Assembly (NCBI GenBank): GCA_023382595.1
Contig: JAHDWB010000001.1
Span: 1,674,001-1,738,000 of the forward strand
Reading direction: 5' to 3'
Source of the DNA: Anaerolineales bacterium
GTDB taxonomy: Bacteria; Chloroflexota; Anaerolineae; Anaerolineales; Villigracilaceae
DNA: 64,000 nt
Shown here: positions 1 through 8,512 of the stretch, one piece after another
How the letters are laid out: the number at the start of each line of letters is the position of its first letter
Position numbering within the stretch: position 1 is the first letter of the stretch
Position numbers and translations under genes: made by a program
Notes under the pieces: model-generated
What the model was told of the DNA's origin: nothing
The model's input: only the letters and a program-made list of their open reading frames with translations
The model's database searches: none

Positions 1-840
1 ATCGGTCTCATCGGTCAGTGGGCGGTGTTCGAAAATGCGGTCGGCACCTTTGCATATTATGTTTTTATTCTTGCATTTATCTGGTTCACTGTAAAGTTGG
101 TTCTGTGGAAAATGGGCAGGGTCAACTTTGATTTGAAAGAGGCTCAGGCGGTGATCGTACTCGTTCTGGCAGTGTTGATCTTTGACCTGCCATTCATGAT
201 CTCGATCAATTATATCCCGCGTTATTTCATTCCATTCGTTCCGTTTTTAGCCATTCTTGGCGCGCTGCTCTTCAGAGACCTTCTGGCCGCGGCGAAGAAT
301 AGAAATTTAAAATTTGCGCCATACTTCATTGGCTTCCTGCTTTTGGCGGGATTCGTGTATTCCGGTTTACGCCTCGTCAGCACGGCATTGCTTTTCCTGA
401 ACGATGCCCGCATCCCTGCCAGTGAATATATCGCGACCATTCGCGGTTTCGGGAAGAGCATGGAATATACGTTGTATCCGCCTGTGGTGGAGAGACGTCG
501 TTTTCTGCGGGCTCATAACTATCCCATCTATTTTGTGAAATATCCGACGGATGTTGTCCCGACCGGCGGACGCTACGAATACAATCAAGGTGAGCAGGGA
601 TTATTGGAGCGCGACACGGATTATTTCGTAATCGACAGTTTCACCTACGACCGCTTCTATACCGATTCGGTCTGCGTGACCAACCCGGTGGAATGTGACT
701 TTTTCAAGCGTCTGTTGGCTGGCGAGGTGGAAAGTTTTCAACTCGTTAAGGAATTTTCGTATCGACTGCCGCCCTATTTGCCCCATGTCTGGATCTCAGC
801 GGTCAACCCGGATGTTCTTGTTTTCGAGCGTGTTCGTTGA
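1..840 (+). CDS. Membrane glycosyltransferase-like protein, C-terminal part (5' truncated by window)
   Basis: The reading frame is open from base 1, and the first in-window start codon (GTG at 25) has no ribosome binding site, so the gene begins upstream of the window. The visible 279 residues hold about four hydrophobic segments in the first 125 residues, then a soluble tail of about 150 residues rich in aromatic residues. This is the build of the C-terminal part of GT-C / ArnT-like transferases that use a lipid-linked sugar at the membrane, and several more such proteins lie in this locus. No catalytic motif is visible because the N-terminal loop is missing, so substrate and acceptor cannot be named. 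Confidence 0.6.
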   Translation: MGLIGQWAVFENAVGTFAYYVFILAFIWFTVKLVLWKMGRVNFDLKEAQAVIVLVLAVLIFDLPFMISINYIPRYFIPFVPFLAILGALLFRDLLAAAKNRNLKFAPYFIGFLLLAGFVYSGLRLVSTALLFLNDARIPASEYIATIRGFGKSMEYTLYPPVVERRRFLRAHNYPIYFVKYPTDVVPTGGRYEYNQGEQGLLERDTDYFVIDSFTYDRFYTDSVCVTNPVECDFFKRLLAGEVESFQLVKEFSYRLPPYLPHVWISAVNPDVLVFERVR

Positions 841-846
841 TCAAAA

Positions 847-873
847 GGCAGTCCCATACGGGACTGCCTTTTT
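847..873. terminator. Bidirectional intrinsic terminator
   Basis: A 9-bp perfect stem (GGCAGTCCC / GGGACTGCC) with an ATAC loop is flanked by AAAA on the left and TTTTT on the right. It sits between the stop codons of two convergent genes and can serve both strands; it touches the stop codon of the - strand gene. Confidence 0.85.
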
Positions 874-1513
874 ACTTGATGAAATTTCCAACGTTGTACA
901 CTGCCCCCGCAATCGGCGGCGTGCTTTTCATTTCGATCACATGCCCCTTTGAAAACGCCTTATACGCGGCGGCGGCGATCTCCTTCTCCGTGGAAAAATG
1001 CTCGTCCCGGATGTCATGTCCCATCATGCGGAACATGAATACCATGAAAGGCTTTTCGACCGGCGTCCCGTACACCATCTGACCTCCCGGCTTGAGCACC
1101 CGCTTCACCTCCGCGAACGCCTGCTCCAGTTCCAGGGGCTTTAGGTGTTCCAGGATGCTGATCAGCAATACGGCGTCGAATTTGTTTTCCGGGTAGGGCA
1201 TGTTGAGCACGTCGCCTTTTTCAAGAAAAAGCGGAATCCCCATCGGCTCAAAAACGGATTGAACTGATTCAATATCGGCGGTCAGGTCGATGCCGTGGAT
1301 TTCCTTGTAGAGATCATGAAGGTTGGGAAAAGCAAGCCCGGTCCCGAAGCCAACTTCGAGAACGCGCTCTCCGCCCATACATTCGCCCAGCGCCAATTCC
1401 ACACGGCGACGGTACATCTTTCCAAACACGGGCCAGTAATAATATTTGATCGGGTCGAATTGATTCACGCCTTTATAGGTTTGGGCGGGAAGAAGCTTGA
1501 GAGTCGGGGGCAT
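872..1513 (-). CDS. Class I SAM-dependent methyltransferase
   Basis: The protein has the Rossmann-type SAM-binding motif I (VLEVGFGTG) about 50 residues from its start, a motif II acidic residue (GIDL) and a post-motif LLISILEHL, as in the Methyltransf_11 / UbiE-like family. It probably methylates a small molecule, sugar or lipid. A TTG start at 1528 is possible, but the ATG at 1513 has an AGGA ribosome site six bases upstream, directly after the stop of the preceding gene, so I prefer 213 residues. It is the second gene of a two-gene - strand operon with the methyltransferase/GT2 fusion. The substrate cannot be read from the sequence. Confidence 0.85.
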   Translation of the reverse strand: MPPTLKLLPAQTYKGVNQFDPIKYYYWPVFGKMYRRRVELALGECMGGERVLEVGFGTGLAFPNLHDLYKEIHGIDLTADIESVQSVFEPMGIPLFLEKGDVLNMPYPENKFDAVLLISILEHLKPLELEQAFAEVKRVLKPGGQMVYGTPVEKPFMVFMFRMMGHDIRDEHFSTEKEIAAAAYKAFSKGHVIEMKSTPPIAGAVYNVGNFIK

Positions 1514-1520
1514 ACTTGTC

Positions 1521-2954
1521 CTAAACAAATTTTATTCGTCTCGCTGCAAAGGCAACCATGCGGAACAGCAAGATGCCGTGTTTCCAGCGTGAGATGTTGG
1601 TGGTGCCATACGTGCGTTCGCGGTAGCGGATGGGCAGATCTACGATCTTGCGGTTCAGTTTCGCCGCGCCGAAGATCAGGTCGAAATCGCCGAAGGGGTC
1701 GAAATCGCCGAAATAGGAACGGTTAGCAGCGATCTTTTCATAATCTTCGCGCCAGAGCACTTTCGTTCCGCAGAGCGTGTCCTTAATGGGCTGACCGAGC
1801 ATCCACGAGAATGCCAGACTGAATAATTTATTGCCGATGAAATTCAGCGTGCGCATCGCTTCTTTTTCCATCGGGTAGACGAGGCGGACGCCATTGATGA
1901 ATTCGCCCGTGCCGGATGCGATCGCTTCATAGAAACGCGGCAGGTCTTCCGGCGGGACAGTTAAATCTGCGTCGAGGATCATGAGAATATCGCCGGATGC
2001 TTTTTCGAAGCCGAGGCGCACAGCGTCGGCTTTGCCAATGCCGGGTTGACGGAAGAGCAGGCTCGAGGTCCCGGGATGAAGCGGGATTTCCTTCTCGATG
2101 GTTTCGTAGGTCTTGTCGCGGGAATGTCCCTCCACGAAGATGAGTTCGGTTTTCGATCCTATTTGAGGAACACGCTCAAAGATGTTCTTGATGTTGCCTT
2201 CTTCGTTGCGTGCCGCGACGATGACCGAAACGCTCGGTTTTTTTGCAGGCTGAGGCGCGGGGCGGGCGATCACAAAATTGGAGAGGGCGAACAGGTTGAA
2301 GGGCCAGAGTTTGACGAGATAGCGGTTGGCGAGCCCGCCGAGGGGGAGCGGGAAGAGTATTTCGCGCGAGGTGCGGATGCTTTCAAAGCCAGCGAGGCGC
2401 AGGAGGTTGTCCACATCTTCGGGAGTGAGCCAATTCTGGCTGAGCATGGGGGCGGCAAGATTGAGGCTTTGCGCGATGGCGAGCGGAAACTGCCAGAGAT
2501 GGCTGTAGAAGTTCAGGATCAGGCGGGTATGAGGCGTGCAAAATTTTTTGACCTGCTCCAGCGCGCGCTGGACATCCCACAGGTCATTGACGGTATCCGA
2601 AAGGATGATGACGTCGAACGTGCCGTCGAGACTGGAGAGATCGTGTGCGTCGAGCTGGTGAAATTCGATCTCGGGATGGCGTTGTTTTGCGCGCGCGATC
2701 ATCTCGGCGGAAAAATCCACCCCGACGCCATGCGATGGTTTTACGCTGGCGATCAAGCCACCTCTTCCGCAGCCGATCTCCAACACACGCTGGTTCGGGT
2801 TGACGAGAAATTTGTATATCTCTTCAAGGCGGCTGTGATACCAACGACCCATGCCGCGCCATTGGTCGCGTTTTTGTGCGACTTTGTCCCAATGGGCGAC
2901 GCGGGTTTGCTGGTAGCGTTGTCCGGCTTCATCAAAAGACAAGTTCATATTCAT
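1521..2954 (-). CDS. Fusion protein: SAM methyltransferase + family 2 glycosyltransferase
   Basis: The N-terminal half (about residues 1-200) is a class I methyltransferase with the SAM motif VLEIGCGRG at 57-65. The C-terminal half (about 240-477) is a GT2 domain of the dolichol-phosphate-mannose synthase type: SVIVAARNEEGNI at the start, the metal-binding LDADLTVPPEDL, and a GFXDFDL-type acidic patch (GDFDPFGDFDLIF). DPM-type GT2 proteins load a sugar from an NDP donor onto a polyprenyl phosphate at the cytoplasmic face, which would feed the GT-C membrane transferases nearby. Fusion to a methyltransferase in one chain is unusual. The reading frame is continuous, so this is not two adjacent genes. 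Confidence 0.85.
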   Translation of the reverse strand: MNMNLSFDEAGQRYQQTRVAHWDKVAQKRDQWRGMGRWYHSRLEEIYKFLVNPNQRVLEIGCGRGGLIASVKPSHGVGVDFSAEMIARAKQRHPEIEFHQLDAHDLSSLDGTFDVIILSDTVNDLWDVQRALEQVKKFCTPHTRLILNFYSHLWQFPLAIAQSLNLAAPMLSQNWLTPEDVDNLLRLAGFESIRTSREILFPLPLGGLANRYLVKLWPFNLFALSNFVIARPAPQPAKKPSVSVIVAARNEEGNIKNIFERVPQIGSKTELIFVEGHSRDKTYETIEKEIPLHPGTSSLLFRQPGIGKADAVRLGFEKASGDILMILDADLTVPPEDLPRFYEAIASGTGEFINGVRLVYPMEKEAMRTLNFIGNKLFSLAFSWMLGQPIKDTLCGTKVLWREDYEKIAANRSYFGDFDPFGDFDLIFGAAKLNRKIVDLPIRYRERTYGTTNISRWKHGILLFRMVAFAARRIKFV

Positions 2955-3014
2955 AGCGGGGTGATTTTACCTGAAATATTCTGGAAAACTTCAAATTGAA
3001 CAGTGTGGGAGAGT

Positions 3015-3020
3015 TATAAT
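3015..3020 (+). promoter_or_regulatory. Probable -10 box (TATAAT)
   Basis: A perfect TATAAT lies 18 bases before the ATG at 3039, in the gap between divergent genes. The nearest TTGAAC (2996-3001) is only 13 bases away, too close for a normal -35, so only the -10 element is supported. Confidence 0.35.
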
Positions 3021-3038
3021 CCAAGTTCTGAGGAAATC

Positions 3039-4631
3039 ATGCTTAAACAGCATTTCTCGTTCTTAAATTCTGCTGTGACGGATGTTTTTTTGAAAATCAT
3101 GTGGTTCGGGCTTCTCGTTTCCGGGATACTCCTGAACCCGTTATTTTCCTATCCCGGTCGGGATGCGGGCATTTTCATGTACATCGGCTCGCTGATCTTG
3201 AAAGGCAAGATTCCCTACTTGCATGTTTGGGAGAACAAAGGTCCGCTCGTTTTTTTCATCAACGCGCTGGGGCTTTCGCTCGGCGACGGCTCACGCTGGG
3301 GCATCTGGCTCATGGAATTCCTGTTCCTGTTCGCCGCAGCGTGGATTTGCTACGCGTTCGTCACTTCGGTGATGGGTCGGATTCCCGCCCTGCTCAGTGT
3401 TTTCGTTCTGGTTATATCGGCTGGAAACGTCCTTCAAGGCGGGAATTATTCCGAGGAATACTCCATTCTGTTCAGTTGCCTGGCATTATGGGCATTTATC
3501 AAAGCGACGGAAGAACCGCATCGAAACCTACCCGGCATCCTGGTCGGTGTTTCCCTGGGCTTTAACATCCTGTTGCGTCCCAACAACATAAGCATGCAGG
3601 TTGCTGTGGCGGGCGGATTTTTCGTGTTGGCGTTGATGTCGAAAGACTGGAAGTTGTTGCTAAGACGATTGGCGCTGATGGCGCTTGGGGCAACGATGGT
3701 GCTCGCGCCTGTCCTTGTTTATTTTGCATCCCAAGGCGCGCTGCGGGAAATGATCAATGTAGTGCTTGTATTCAATTATCAATATAGTTCAGATACAAGC
3801 TTCATGCAAATCCTGCACGGCATCGCGGACGCTTCCATTTCGATCGGCGTTGTGTTTTCGGTCCTTGCGTTGATCGGCTATCTGGCGGCTTTGTTCGTCG
3901 TGTTCAAAGGATTCATTCGCAGAGAAAGCTTCCCGCCTTTCCTTCTCGTCCTGTTGTTCGGCTTGCCCATTGAGTTGCTCCTGAGCACCCTTTCAGGTCG
4001 GAATTACCTCCATTATTTCATTGGATGGGCGCCTTATCTGGGAGTACTGTCCGCATTTGCGGTTTTCCACTTCCTGCGCGAATTTATGGCGCGAATTAAG
4101 ATATATAAGATTCCGATCCTGCTAGCATTCATTCTCGTAACCATTTTTAACAGACTTGATGTGTGGAAAGGGTATGGAGCAGTATTTAATAACCTGAAAA
4201 CCGGTCAGGTCGAATACGTGGATCCGGTTGCAGCATACATCCGCGGGAATACGACGGAACAGGACAAAGTGTTGGTCTGGGGCTTTCGACCAGTGATCAA
4301 CTTTGTGTCCGGCAGGGAGGCGCCGGTATCCTTTTTGCCATATCCGTTGGTGCATGTGGATACGCCATTGACGAATTCCTGGGCGGAACAATTTTATGCG
4401 CAGATCAGTTCCGATCCGCCGAAGCTGATCGTCAACCTGATCGAACCGGCAGACAGCGAACGCATCCCCGATCTGGATAGAAGCGTGCGCCGCGAGCAGC
4501 GCATCAAGTGGCGGGATGTTGTCCTTGCCTCCAACATGGACGAAACCCTGTCTTTCATCGAAGAGAATTACATCAAGGTGGAAACGGTGAACGGCGCGGA
4601 TATTTATCAATTAAGAACCACCCTGCCTTAA
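3039..4631 (+). CDS. Multi-pass membrane glycosyltransferase (GT39 / ArnT-like)
   Basis: A 530-residue protein with about ten hydrophobic helices. The first external loop carries YPGRDAGIFMYIG and later HVWENKGPLV, which match the acidic loop and the K-G/P-P signature of PMT/ArnT-type transferases that move a sugar from a polyprenyl-phosphate donor. The C-terminal 100 residues are soluble. A GTG start at 3003 is possible, but the ATG at 3039 has a GAGG ribosome site and leaves room for the -10 box at 3015. It is divergent from the methyltransferase/GT2 fusion, which may make its lipid-linked donor. The sugar transferred is unknown. Confidence 0.8.
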   Translation: MLKQHFSFLNSAVTDVFLKIMWFGLLVSGILLNPLFSYPGRDAGIFMYIGSLILKGKIPYLHVWENKGPLVFFINALGLSLGDGSRWGIWLMEFLFLFAAAWICYAFVTSVMGRIPALLSVFVLVISAGNVLQGGNYSEEYSILFSCLALWAFIKATEEPHRNLPGILVGVSLGFNILLRPNNISMQVAVAGGFFVLALMSKDWKLLLRRLALMALGATMVLAPVLVYFASQGALREMINVVLVFNYQYSSDTSFMQILHGIADASISIGVVFSVLALIGYLAALFVVFKGFIRRESFPPFLLVLLFGLPIELLLSTLSGRNYLHYFIGWAPYLGVLSAFAVFHFLREFMARIKIYKIPILLAFILVTIFNRLDVWKGYGAVFNNLKTGQVEYVDPVAAYIRGNTTEQDKVLVWGFRPVINFVSGREAPVSFLPYPLVHVDTPLTNSWAEQFYAQISSDPPKLIVNLIEPADSERIPDLDRSVRREQRIKWRDVVLASNMDETLSFIEENYIKVETVNGADIYQLRTTLP

Positions 4632-4658
4632 GTGCGCCTGGTTTATGAGAATCGCTGA

Positions 4659-4686
4659 TTGACAACCCGGTATTCCTAGTTATAAT
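4659..4686 (+). promoter_or_regulatory. Consensus sigma70-type promoter for the regulator gene
   Basis: TTGACA at 4659-4664 and TATAAT at 4681-4686 are both perfect, with a 16-base spacer. The predicted transcript starts near 4693 and gives a short leader of about 25 bases before the ATG at 4718. It is the best-matching promoter I found in the window. Confidence 0.8.
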
Positions 4687-4703
4687 TCAGTCGCTGAATT
4701 TTG
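4685..4703 (+). promoter_or_regulatory. Putative operator, shared with the sat-cysC promoter region
   Basis: ATTCAGTCGCTGAATTTTG contains the inverted repeat TTCAG-TCG-CTGAA. It overlaps the end of the -10 box and the transcription start, where a bound repressor would block initiation. The same element with only the three spacer bases changed (TTT for GTC) occurs at 36544-36562. The protein that binds it is not known; the adjacent winged-helix gene is the natural candidate. Confidence 0.45.
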
Positions 4704-4717
4704 AACTGAATTTGACC

Positions 4718-5188
4718 ATGGAATCCACAAACGAAGAATTACGCGAACTCACCCTCCTCGAACAGATCGAGAATGACCCCGATGTCAATCAATCCACGCT
4801 GGCGCGCCAGTTGGGCGTGGCGGTTGGCACGGTCAACTGGCATTTAAAACGGTTGATCGCAAAGGGCGCTGTCAAGGTTTCACGCGCCGAGCGCAAGAAA
4901 CTCCGCTATATCATCACGCCGGAAGGTCTTGCCCTGCGCGCCCGCCTCGCTGTGAACTACGTCGAGCAATCCTTTTCTGTTTACCGCCGCACCCGCCAGC
5001 GTGTGAAGGACCATCTCGCCAAAGTGCGGAACGCGGGCTTTGAGCATGTGCGCATCGTCGGCTCGGGCGATGTAGCGGACATTTGCAAGTTGACCTGCAT
5101 CGAGCAAGGCATTGCGGTGGTGAATGATAAAGCCGCGCCTGCGTTGGTGCTGGATGGGTACAAGATCAGACTGGAGGGTCTGGAATGA
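4718..5188 (+). CDS. Winged-helix transcriptional regulator
   Basis: A 156-residue protein. Residues about 10-70 form a winged helix-turn-helix with the recognition segment STLARQLGVAVGTVNWHLKRL, followed by a basic wing. Residues about 95-155 carry VRIVGSGDVADI, a glycine-rich turn that looks like a small Rossmann-type ligand or dimer domain. Proteins of this sort are often first genes of polysaccharide operons, and here it is directly followed by sugar-nucleotide genes with a 4-base ATGA overlap. Start: the ATG at 4718 is chosen over an in-frame TTG at 4712. A TTGACA/TATAAT promoter and an inverted repeat lie just upstream, consistent with autoregulation (inference). Confidence 0.85.
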   Translation: MESTNEELRELTLLEQIENDPDVNQSTLARQLGVAVGTVNWHLKRLIAKGAVKVSRAERKKLRYIITPEGLALRARLAVNYVEQSFSVYRRTRQRVKDHLAKVRNAGFEHVRIVGSGDVADICKLTCIEQGIAVVNDKAAPALVLDGYKIRLEGLE

Positions 5189-6195
5189 CGGATCGTCACA
5201 TACTCATCACGGGCGGAGCAGGGTACATCGGCTCCATCCTGACCTCGGAACTGCTTCGGCAAAATTACAGGGTCACCATCCTGGACTCTCTTCTCTTTGG
5301 CGGCGAGAGCATCCTGCCTTTCATGCATCATCCCAACTTTCACTTCATCAAAACCGATGTGACCGAACCGCGCGCCCTGCGGGATGCGGTCAAACAAGGT
5401 TGGCAGGTTCCAAATGCAGTAGTCCACCTTGCGGCGATTGTTGGTTTTCCCGCCTGTCAGGCAGTCGGGAAGCAAGTGTCGTGGAAGTACAACTTCGAAG
5501 CGACGAAAATGGTCTTCGAGCAGTCGGCAGACCTGGGCGTGGAACGATTCGTCTTTGCGTCCACTTACAGCAACTATGGCTTATCCGAAGACGGTAAACC
5601 TGTCACGGAGGAGTCGCCGCTTAATCCGCAATCACTGTATGCAGAGACAAAGATTGCGGCGGAGGAATACCTGCTCTCCCAAAAGGATGCAGCTTGCGCG
5701 CCGTTGTTGTTCCGCTTTGCCACACTGTACGGAATTTCACCGCGCACGCGTTTCGATTTGATCGTCAACCAGTTCGTGCTGGAAGCCTTCACCAAACGCC
5801 AACTCATCATCTACCAGCGCGGATACTCGCGTTCGTTCGTCCACATCCGTGATGTGGTCCGCGGCGTCATCATGGGCTTGGAAGCGGAGCAGTCGAAGAT
5901 CCGCGGACAGGTTTTCAATTTGGGAACCGAGAACGGGAATTACTCAAAGGATGACATCGTGCAGTTGGTCTTGAAACGCATGCCCGAAACGACCGTCGAA
6001 TACAAAGACCTGACCTTCGGCGGCGACATGCGCGACATCACGGTTTCATTTGAAAAGATCAAGCGCGTGCTCGGATTTGATACTACGCTGGATGTAGGTG
6101 ACGGCATCCGAGAAGTATTGTTCACACTAAAATCTGGCATCATCCGCAATCCGCTGGATGATAGATATAGAAACGCACAATTCATCGTTCAATAA
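5185..6195 (+). CDS. NAD-dependent epimerase/dehydratase (extended SDR)
   Basis: A 336-residue protein with the N-terminal dinucleotide motif ITGGAGYIGS (residues 7-16), a Ser/Thr in FASTYSNYG, and the catalytic YAETK (Tyr-x3-Lys). The C-terminal half holds the sugar-nucleotide part with RSFVHIRDVV. This is the extended SDR family of nucleotide-sugar 4-epimerases and 4,6-dehydratases. Which reaction it performs is not decidable from the motifs. It is translationally coupled to the regulator gene upstream and is followed closely by a GDP-fucose-synthase-like gene. Confidence 0.85.
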   Translation: MTDRHILITGGAGYIGSILTSELLRQNYRVTILDSLLFGGESILPFMHHPNFHFIKTDVTEPRALRDAVKQGWQVPNAVVHLAAIVGFPACQAVGKQVSWKYNFEATKMVFEQSADLGVERFVFASTYSNYGLSEDGKPVTEESPLNPQSLYAETKIAAEEYLLSQKDAACAPLLFRFATLYGISPRTRFDLIVNQFVLEAFTKRQLIIYQRGYSRSFVHIRDVVRGVIMGLEAEQSKIRGQVFNLGTENGNYSKDDIVQLVLKRMPETTVEYKDLTFGGDMRDITVSFEKIKRVLGFDTTLDVGDGIREVLFTLKSGIIRNPLDDRYRNAQFIVQ

Positions 6196-6210
6196 TAAAT
6201 GGAGAACTAC

Positions 6211-7182
6211 ATGGCAGAAAATTTCTGGCAAAACAAAAGAGTTGTTGTCACCGGCGGCGGGGGCTTCCTCGGCTCGTTCGTAGTGGAAAAACTAAAGGAA
6301 CGCGGCGCAACGGACATCTTCATCCCGCGCAAAAAAGACTATGACCTGACCCAGCGCGAAGCCATTGAGCGTCTGTACGCCGATGCGCTCAACGGCGTTG
6401 ACCCGAAGAACGTGGTCGTCATCCACCTCGCCGCCAATGTAGGCGGCATCGGCGCGAACCGCGAACATCCCGCCGAATTCTTCTACGATAACATAATTAT
6501 GGGCGTGGAACTCATGCATCAGGCATACAAACACGGCGTCGGAAAATTCGTTTCCACTGGGACGGTGTGTTCCTATCCCAAGTTCACGCCTGTTCCGTTC
6601 AAGGAAGATACCATCTGGGATGGCTATCCCGAAGAGACGAATGCGCCCTATGGGCTGGCAAAGAAGATGATGCTTGTGCAAGCACAGACCTATCGCCAGC
6701 AATACGGCTTCAACGCCATTCATCTAATCCCCGTGAATCTGTACGGTCCGCGCGATAATTTCAATTTGGAAACTTCGCATGTGATTCCCGCCCTGATCCG
6801 CAAAGCCATTGAAGCGGGCGAGCGCGGCGAGGCAGAACTTCCCGCCTGGGGTGACGGTTCTCCTACGCGCGAGTTCCTTTATGTGGAAGATGCCGCCGAC
6901 GGCATCCTGACCGCCGCTGAAAAATACAACGGTGACTTGCCCGTCAACCTCGGTTCTGGCTATGAAATTTCCATCAAAGACCTGACGGAAATGGTCGCCA
7001 AACTGACGGGTTTCCAGGGCAAAATCGTCTGGCAGACGGACAAGCCCAATGGTCAGCCCCGTCGCGGATTGGACGTCTCCCGGGCGAAGGAACAGTTCGG
7101 ATGGAGTGCGCAGGTTCCCTTTGAAGAGGGGATGCGCCGCACCATCGAGTGGTTCAAAGCGAATCGGGACAAGATCCGTTAG
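6211..7182 (+). CDS. fcl: GDP-L-fucose synthase-like epimerase/reductase
   Basis: A 323-residue extended SDR with [14 protein letters not shown] near the N-terminus, the family-typical [29 protein letters not shown] and the catalytic Tyr-x3-Lys in YGLAKKM. These features match GDP-4-keto-6-deoxymannose 3,5-epimerase/4-reductase (Fcl/WcaG), which makes GDP-L-fucose. No GDP-mannose 4,6-dehydratase (Gmd) is in the window, so the exact substrate is inferred. Two in-frame ATGs exist (6199 and 6211); the second is preferred because GGAG lies seven bases before it. The same ATGGAG...ATGGCA layout recurs at two other genes. Confidence 0.8.
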   Translation: MAENFWQNKRVVVTGGGGFLGSFVVEKLKERGATDIFIPRKKDYDLTQREAIERLYADALNGVDPKNVVVIHLAANVGGIGANREHPAEFFYDNIIMGVELMHQAYKHGVGKFVSTGTVCSYPKFTPVPFKEDTIWDGYPEETNAPYGLAKKMMLVQAQTYRQQYGFNAIHLIPVNLYGPRDNFNLETSHVIPALIRKAIEAGERGEAELPAWGDGSPTREFLYVEDAADGILTAAEKYNGDLPVNLGSGYEISIKDLTEMVAKLTGFQGKIVWQTDKPNGQPRRGLDVSRAKEQFGWSAQVPFEEGMRRTIEWFKANRDKIR

Positions 7183-7189
7183 AAAGCTG

Positions 7190-7248
7190 ACAAGGTTGGG
7201 AGGTCTGAACGTCCAACCTTCCAGCCTTCCAACATTCCAACCTGTAAA
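7190..7248. repeat. Intergenic repeat of the CCAACCTTCC type
   Basis: The gap holds AAGGTTGGGAGGTC on the left and CCAACCTTCCAGCCTTCC plus CCAACATTCCAACCT on the right: short purine/pyrimidine words repeated and inverted, able to fold into an imperfect hairpin. It is non-coding and resembles the simple dispersed repeats found elsewhere between genes of this locus. Confidence 0.5.
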
Positions 7249-7251
7249 CTC

Positions 7252-8097
7252 ATGACAGAACTTACAAAACACGAACCCGCCACCATTTACATCAAGCCGA
7301 CCACGGGTCTTGCGGCGTTGAACCTGCGCGACCTGTGGGTGTACCGCGAGTTGATCTTCTTCATGGTCTGGCGCGATGTAAAAGTGAAATACAAACAGAC
7401 CTTGCTCGGCATGGCGTGGGCGGTGATTCAGCCCGTGATGACCATGCTGGTCTTTACTTTCCTCTTCGACCGCGTGGCAAAACTCCCGACCGAAGGCGTG
7501 CCTTATCCCGTCTTTTCGTTCACGGCTCTGCTCCCGTGGGGCTTATTCGTCGTAGCGCTCAATCAAGGCAGCCGCTCGCTCGTGGCGCACAACAACATGG
7601 TGACGAAGATCTACTTCCCGCGCCTGATCCTGCCGATGTCATCGGTCTTTGCAGGCATGGTGGACTTCCTCATCGCGTTTGTCATCCTGGTCGGATTGAT
7701 GTTCTACTATCAGGTCACACCCGCGTGGAACTTGATCTGGACGCTTCCGCTCTTCCTCCTGCTTGCAATTGTGACCGCGCTCGGAGTCGCCCTCTGGCTT
7801 TCGGCGATCAACGTCCAATATCGGGATGTGAACCAAGCCCTCCCGTTTCTGACTCAGTTTTGGCTGTTTGCCACACCTGTGGCATATTCCGCCTCTGTGA
7901 TCTCCGAGCAGTGGCAGATCCTGTATTCGCTCAACCCGATGGCGGGCGTGGTCAGCGGATTCCGCTGGGCGTTGCTCGGTACGGGCAACGGACCGGACAT
8001 CACGCTCTGGGTCTCGGTTGCGATTTCAGTTTTGATCTTTATCTCGGGTCTCTTCTATTTTAGAAGCATGGAAAAGACCTTTGCAGACACAATATAA
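7252..8097 (+). CDS. wzm: Polysaccharide ABC exporter, permease subunit (Wzm)
   Basis: A 281-residue ABC-2 type permease with about six transmembrane helices. The N-terminal amphipathic region LRDLWVYRELIFFMVWRDVK and the stretch KYKQTLLGMAWAVIQPVMTM are the hallmarks of O-antigen/teichoic-acid exporters. It moves a finished, lipid-linked glycan across the cytoplasmic membrane together with the ATPase encoded at 8547. Permease and ATPase genes are normally adjacent; here a four-helix-bundle gene with flanking inverted repeats separates them. Confidence 0.93.
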   Translation: MTELTKHEPATIYIKPTTGLAALNLRDLWVYRELIFFMVWRDVKVKYKQTLLGMAWAVIQPVMTMLVFTFLFDRVAKLPTEGVPYPVFSFTALLPWGLFVVALNQGSRSLVAHNNMVTKIYFPRLILPMSSVFAGMVDFLIAFVILVGLMFYYQVTPAWNLIWTLPLFLLLAIVTALGVALWLSAINVQYRDVNQALPFLTQFWLFATPVAYSASVISEQWQILYSLNPMAGVVSGFRWALLGTGNGPDITLWVSVAISVLIFISGLFYFRSMEKTFADTI

Positions 8098-8098
8098 G

Positions 8099-8129
8099 TG
8101 TCAGGTTTCAGGTGTCATGTGTCAGGTCA
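8099..8129 (+). repeat. Left arm of imperfect inverted repeat around the S23 gene
   Basis: This 31-base arm starts one base after the Wzm stop codon. It matches the reverse complement of 8510-8540 at 23 of 31 positions by my count, and several differences would be G-U pairs in RNA. It consists of repeated TGTCAGGT / TTCAGGTGTCATG words, one of which (8108-8119) recurs inverted at 16191-16202. Confidence 0.65.
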
Positions 8130-8149
8130 CCTGAGAAATGGAGAATATC

Positions 8150-8512
8150 ATGGCAATGATTCAACGATTTGAAGATATTCAAGCCTGGCAGGAAGCAAGA
8201 ACACTGGTAAAGATGATTTACCAATTAACCAGTAAGGAAAAATTCTCGAAAGATTTTGGAATGAGAGATCAGATCAGGCGAGCGTCTGTTTCTGTGATGA
8301 ACAATATTGCAGAAGGTTTCGATTGCGAGTCCAAAGCTGAATTTGCCCGTTTCCTTGGAGTTGCAAGGCGTTCCGCTGTGGAAGTTCAGTCCCTGCTTGA
8401 TGCGGCAATGGACGTGGACTATATTGACCAAACCGAATTTGATGTGCATTATGAACAGGCGCGGAAAGCCAAAGCCCTTATCGGCGGCTTCAAACGCTCG
8501 CTAACCAAATAA
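8150..8512 (+). CDS. Four-helix bundle protein (S23 / 23S rRNA intervening-sequence family)
   Basis: About 120 residues. The sequence carries the family pattern RFEDIQAWQEARTL at the start, RDQIRRASVSVMNNIAEGF in the middle and a helical end. This is the S23 family of pentameric four-helix bundles, first known from intervening sequences in 23S rRNA genes and related to the Avd accessory protein of diversity-generating retroelements. The role is unknown; nucleic-acid binding has been proposed for the family. The start is taken at ATG 8150 because GGAG precedes it by about seven bases (ATGs at 8138 and 8156 are alternatives). It is wedged between wzm and wzt and enclosed by 31-base imperfect inverted repeats. 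Confidence 0.9.
   Translation: MAMIQRFEDIQAWQEARTLVKMIYQLTSKEKFSKDFGMRDQIRRASVSVMNNIAEGFDCESKAEFARFLGVARRSAVEVQSLLDAAMDVDYIDQTEFDVHYEQARKAKALIGGFKRSLTK

Noticed and set aside
2046-2999. A 317-codon + strand frame opposite the methyltransferase/GT2 fusion
   Set aside because: It mirrors the fusion gene and has no ribosome site or domain.
2996-3020. TTGAAC/TATAAT as a full promoter
   Set aside because: The spacer is only 13 bases, too short for sigma70; only the -10 is kept.
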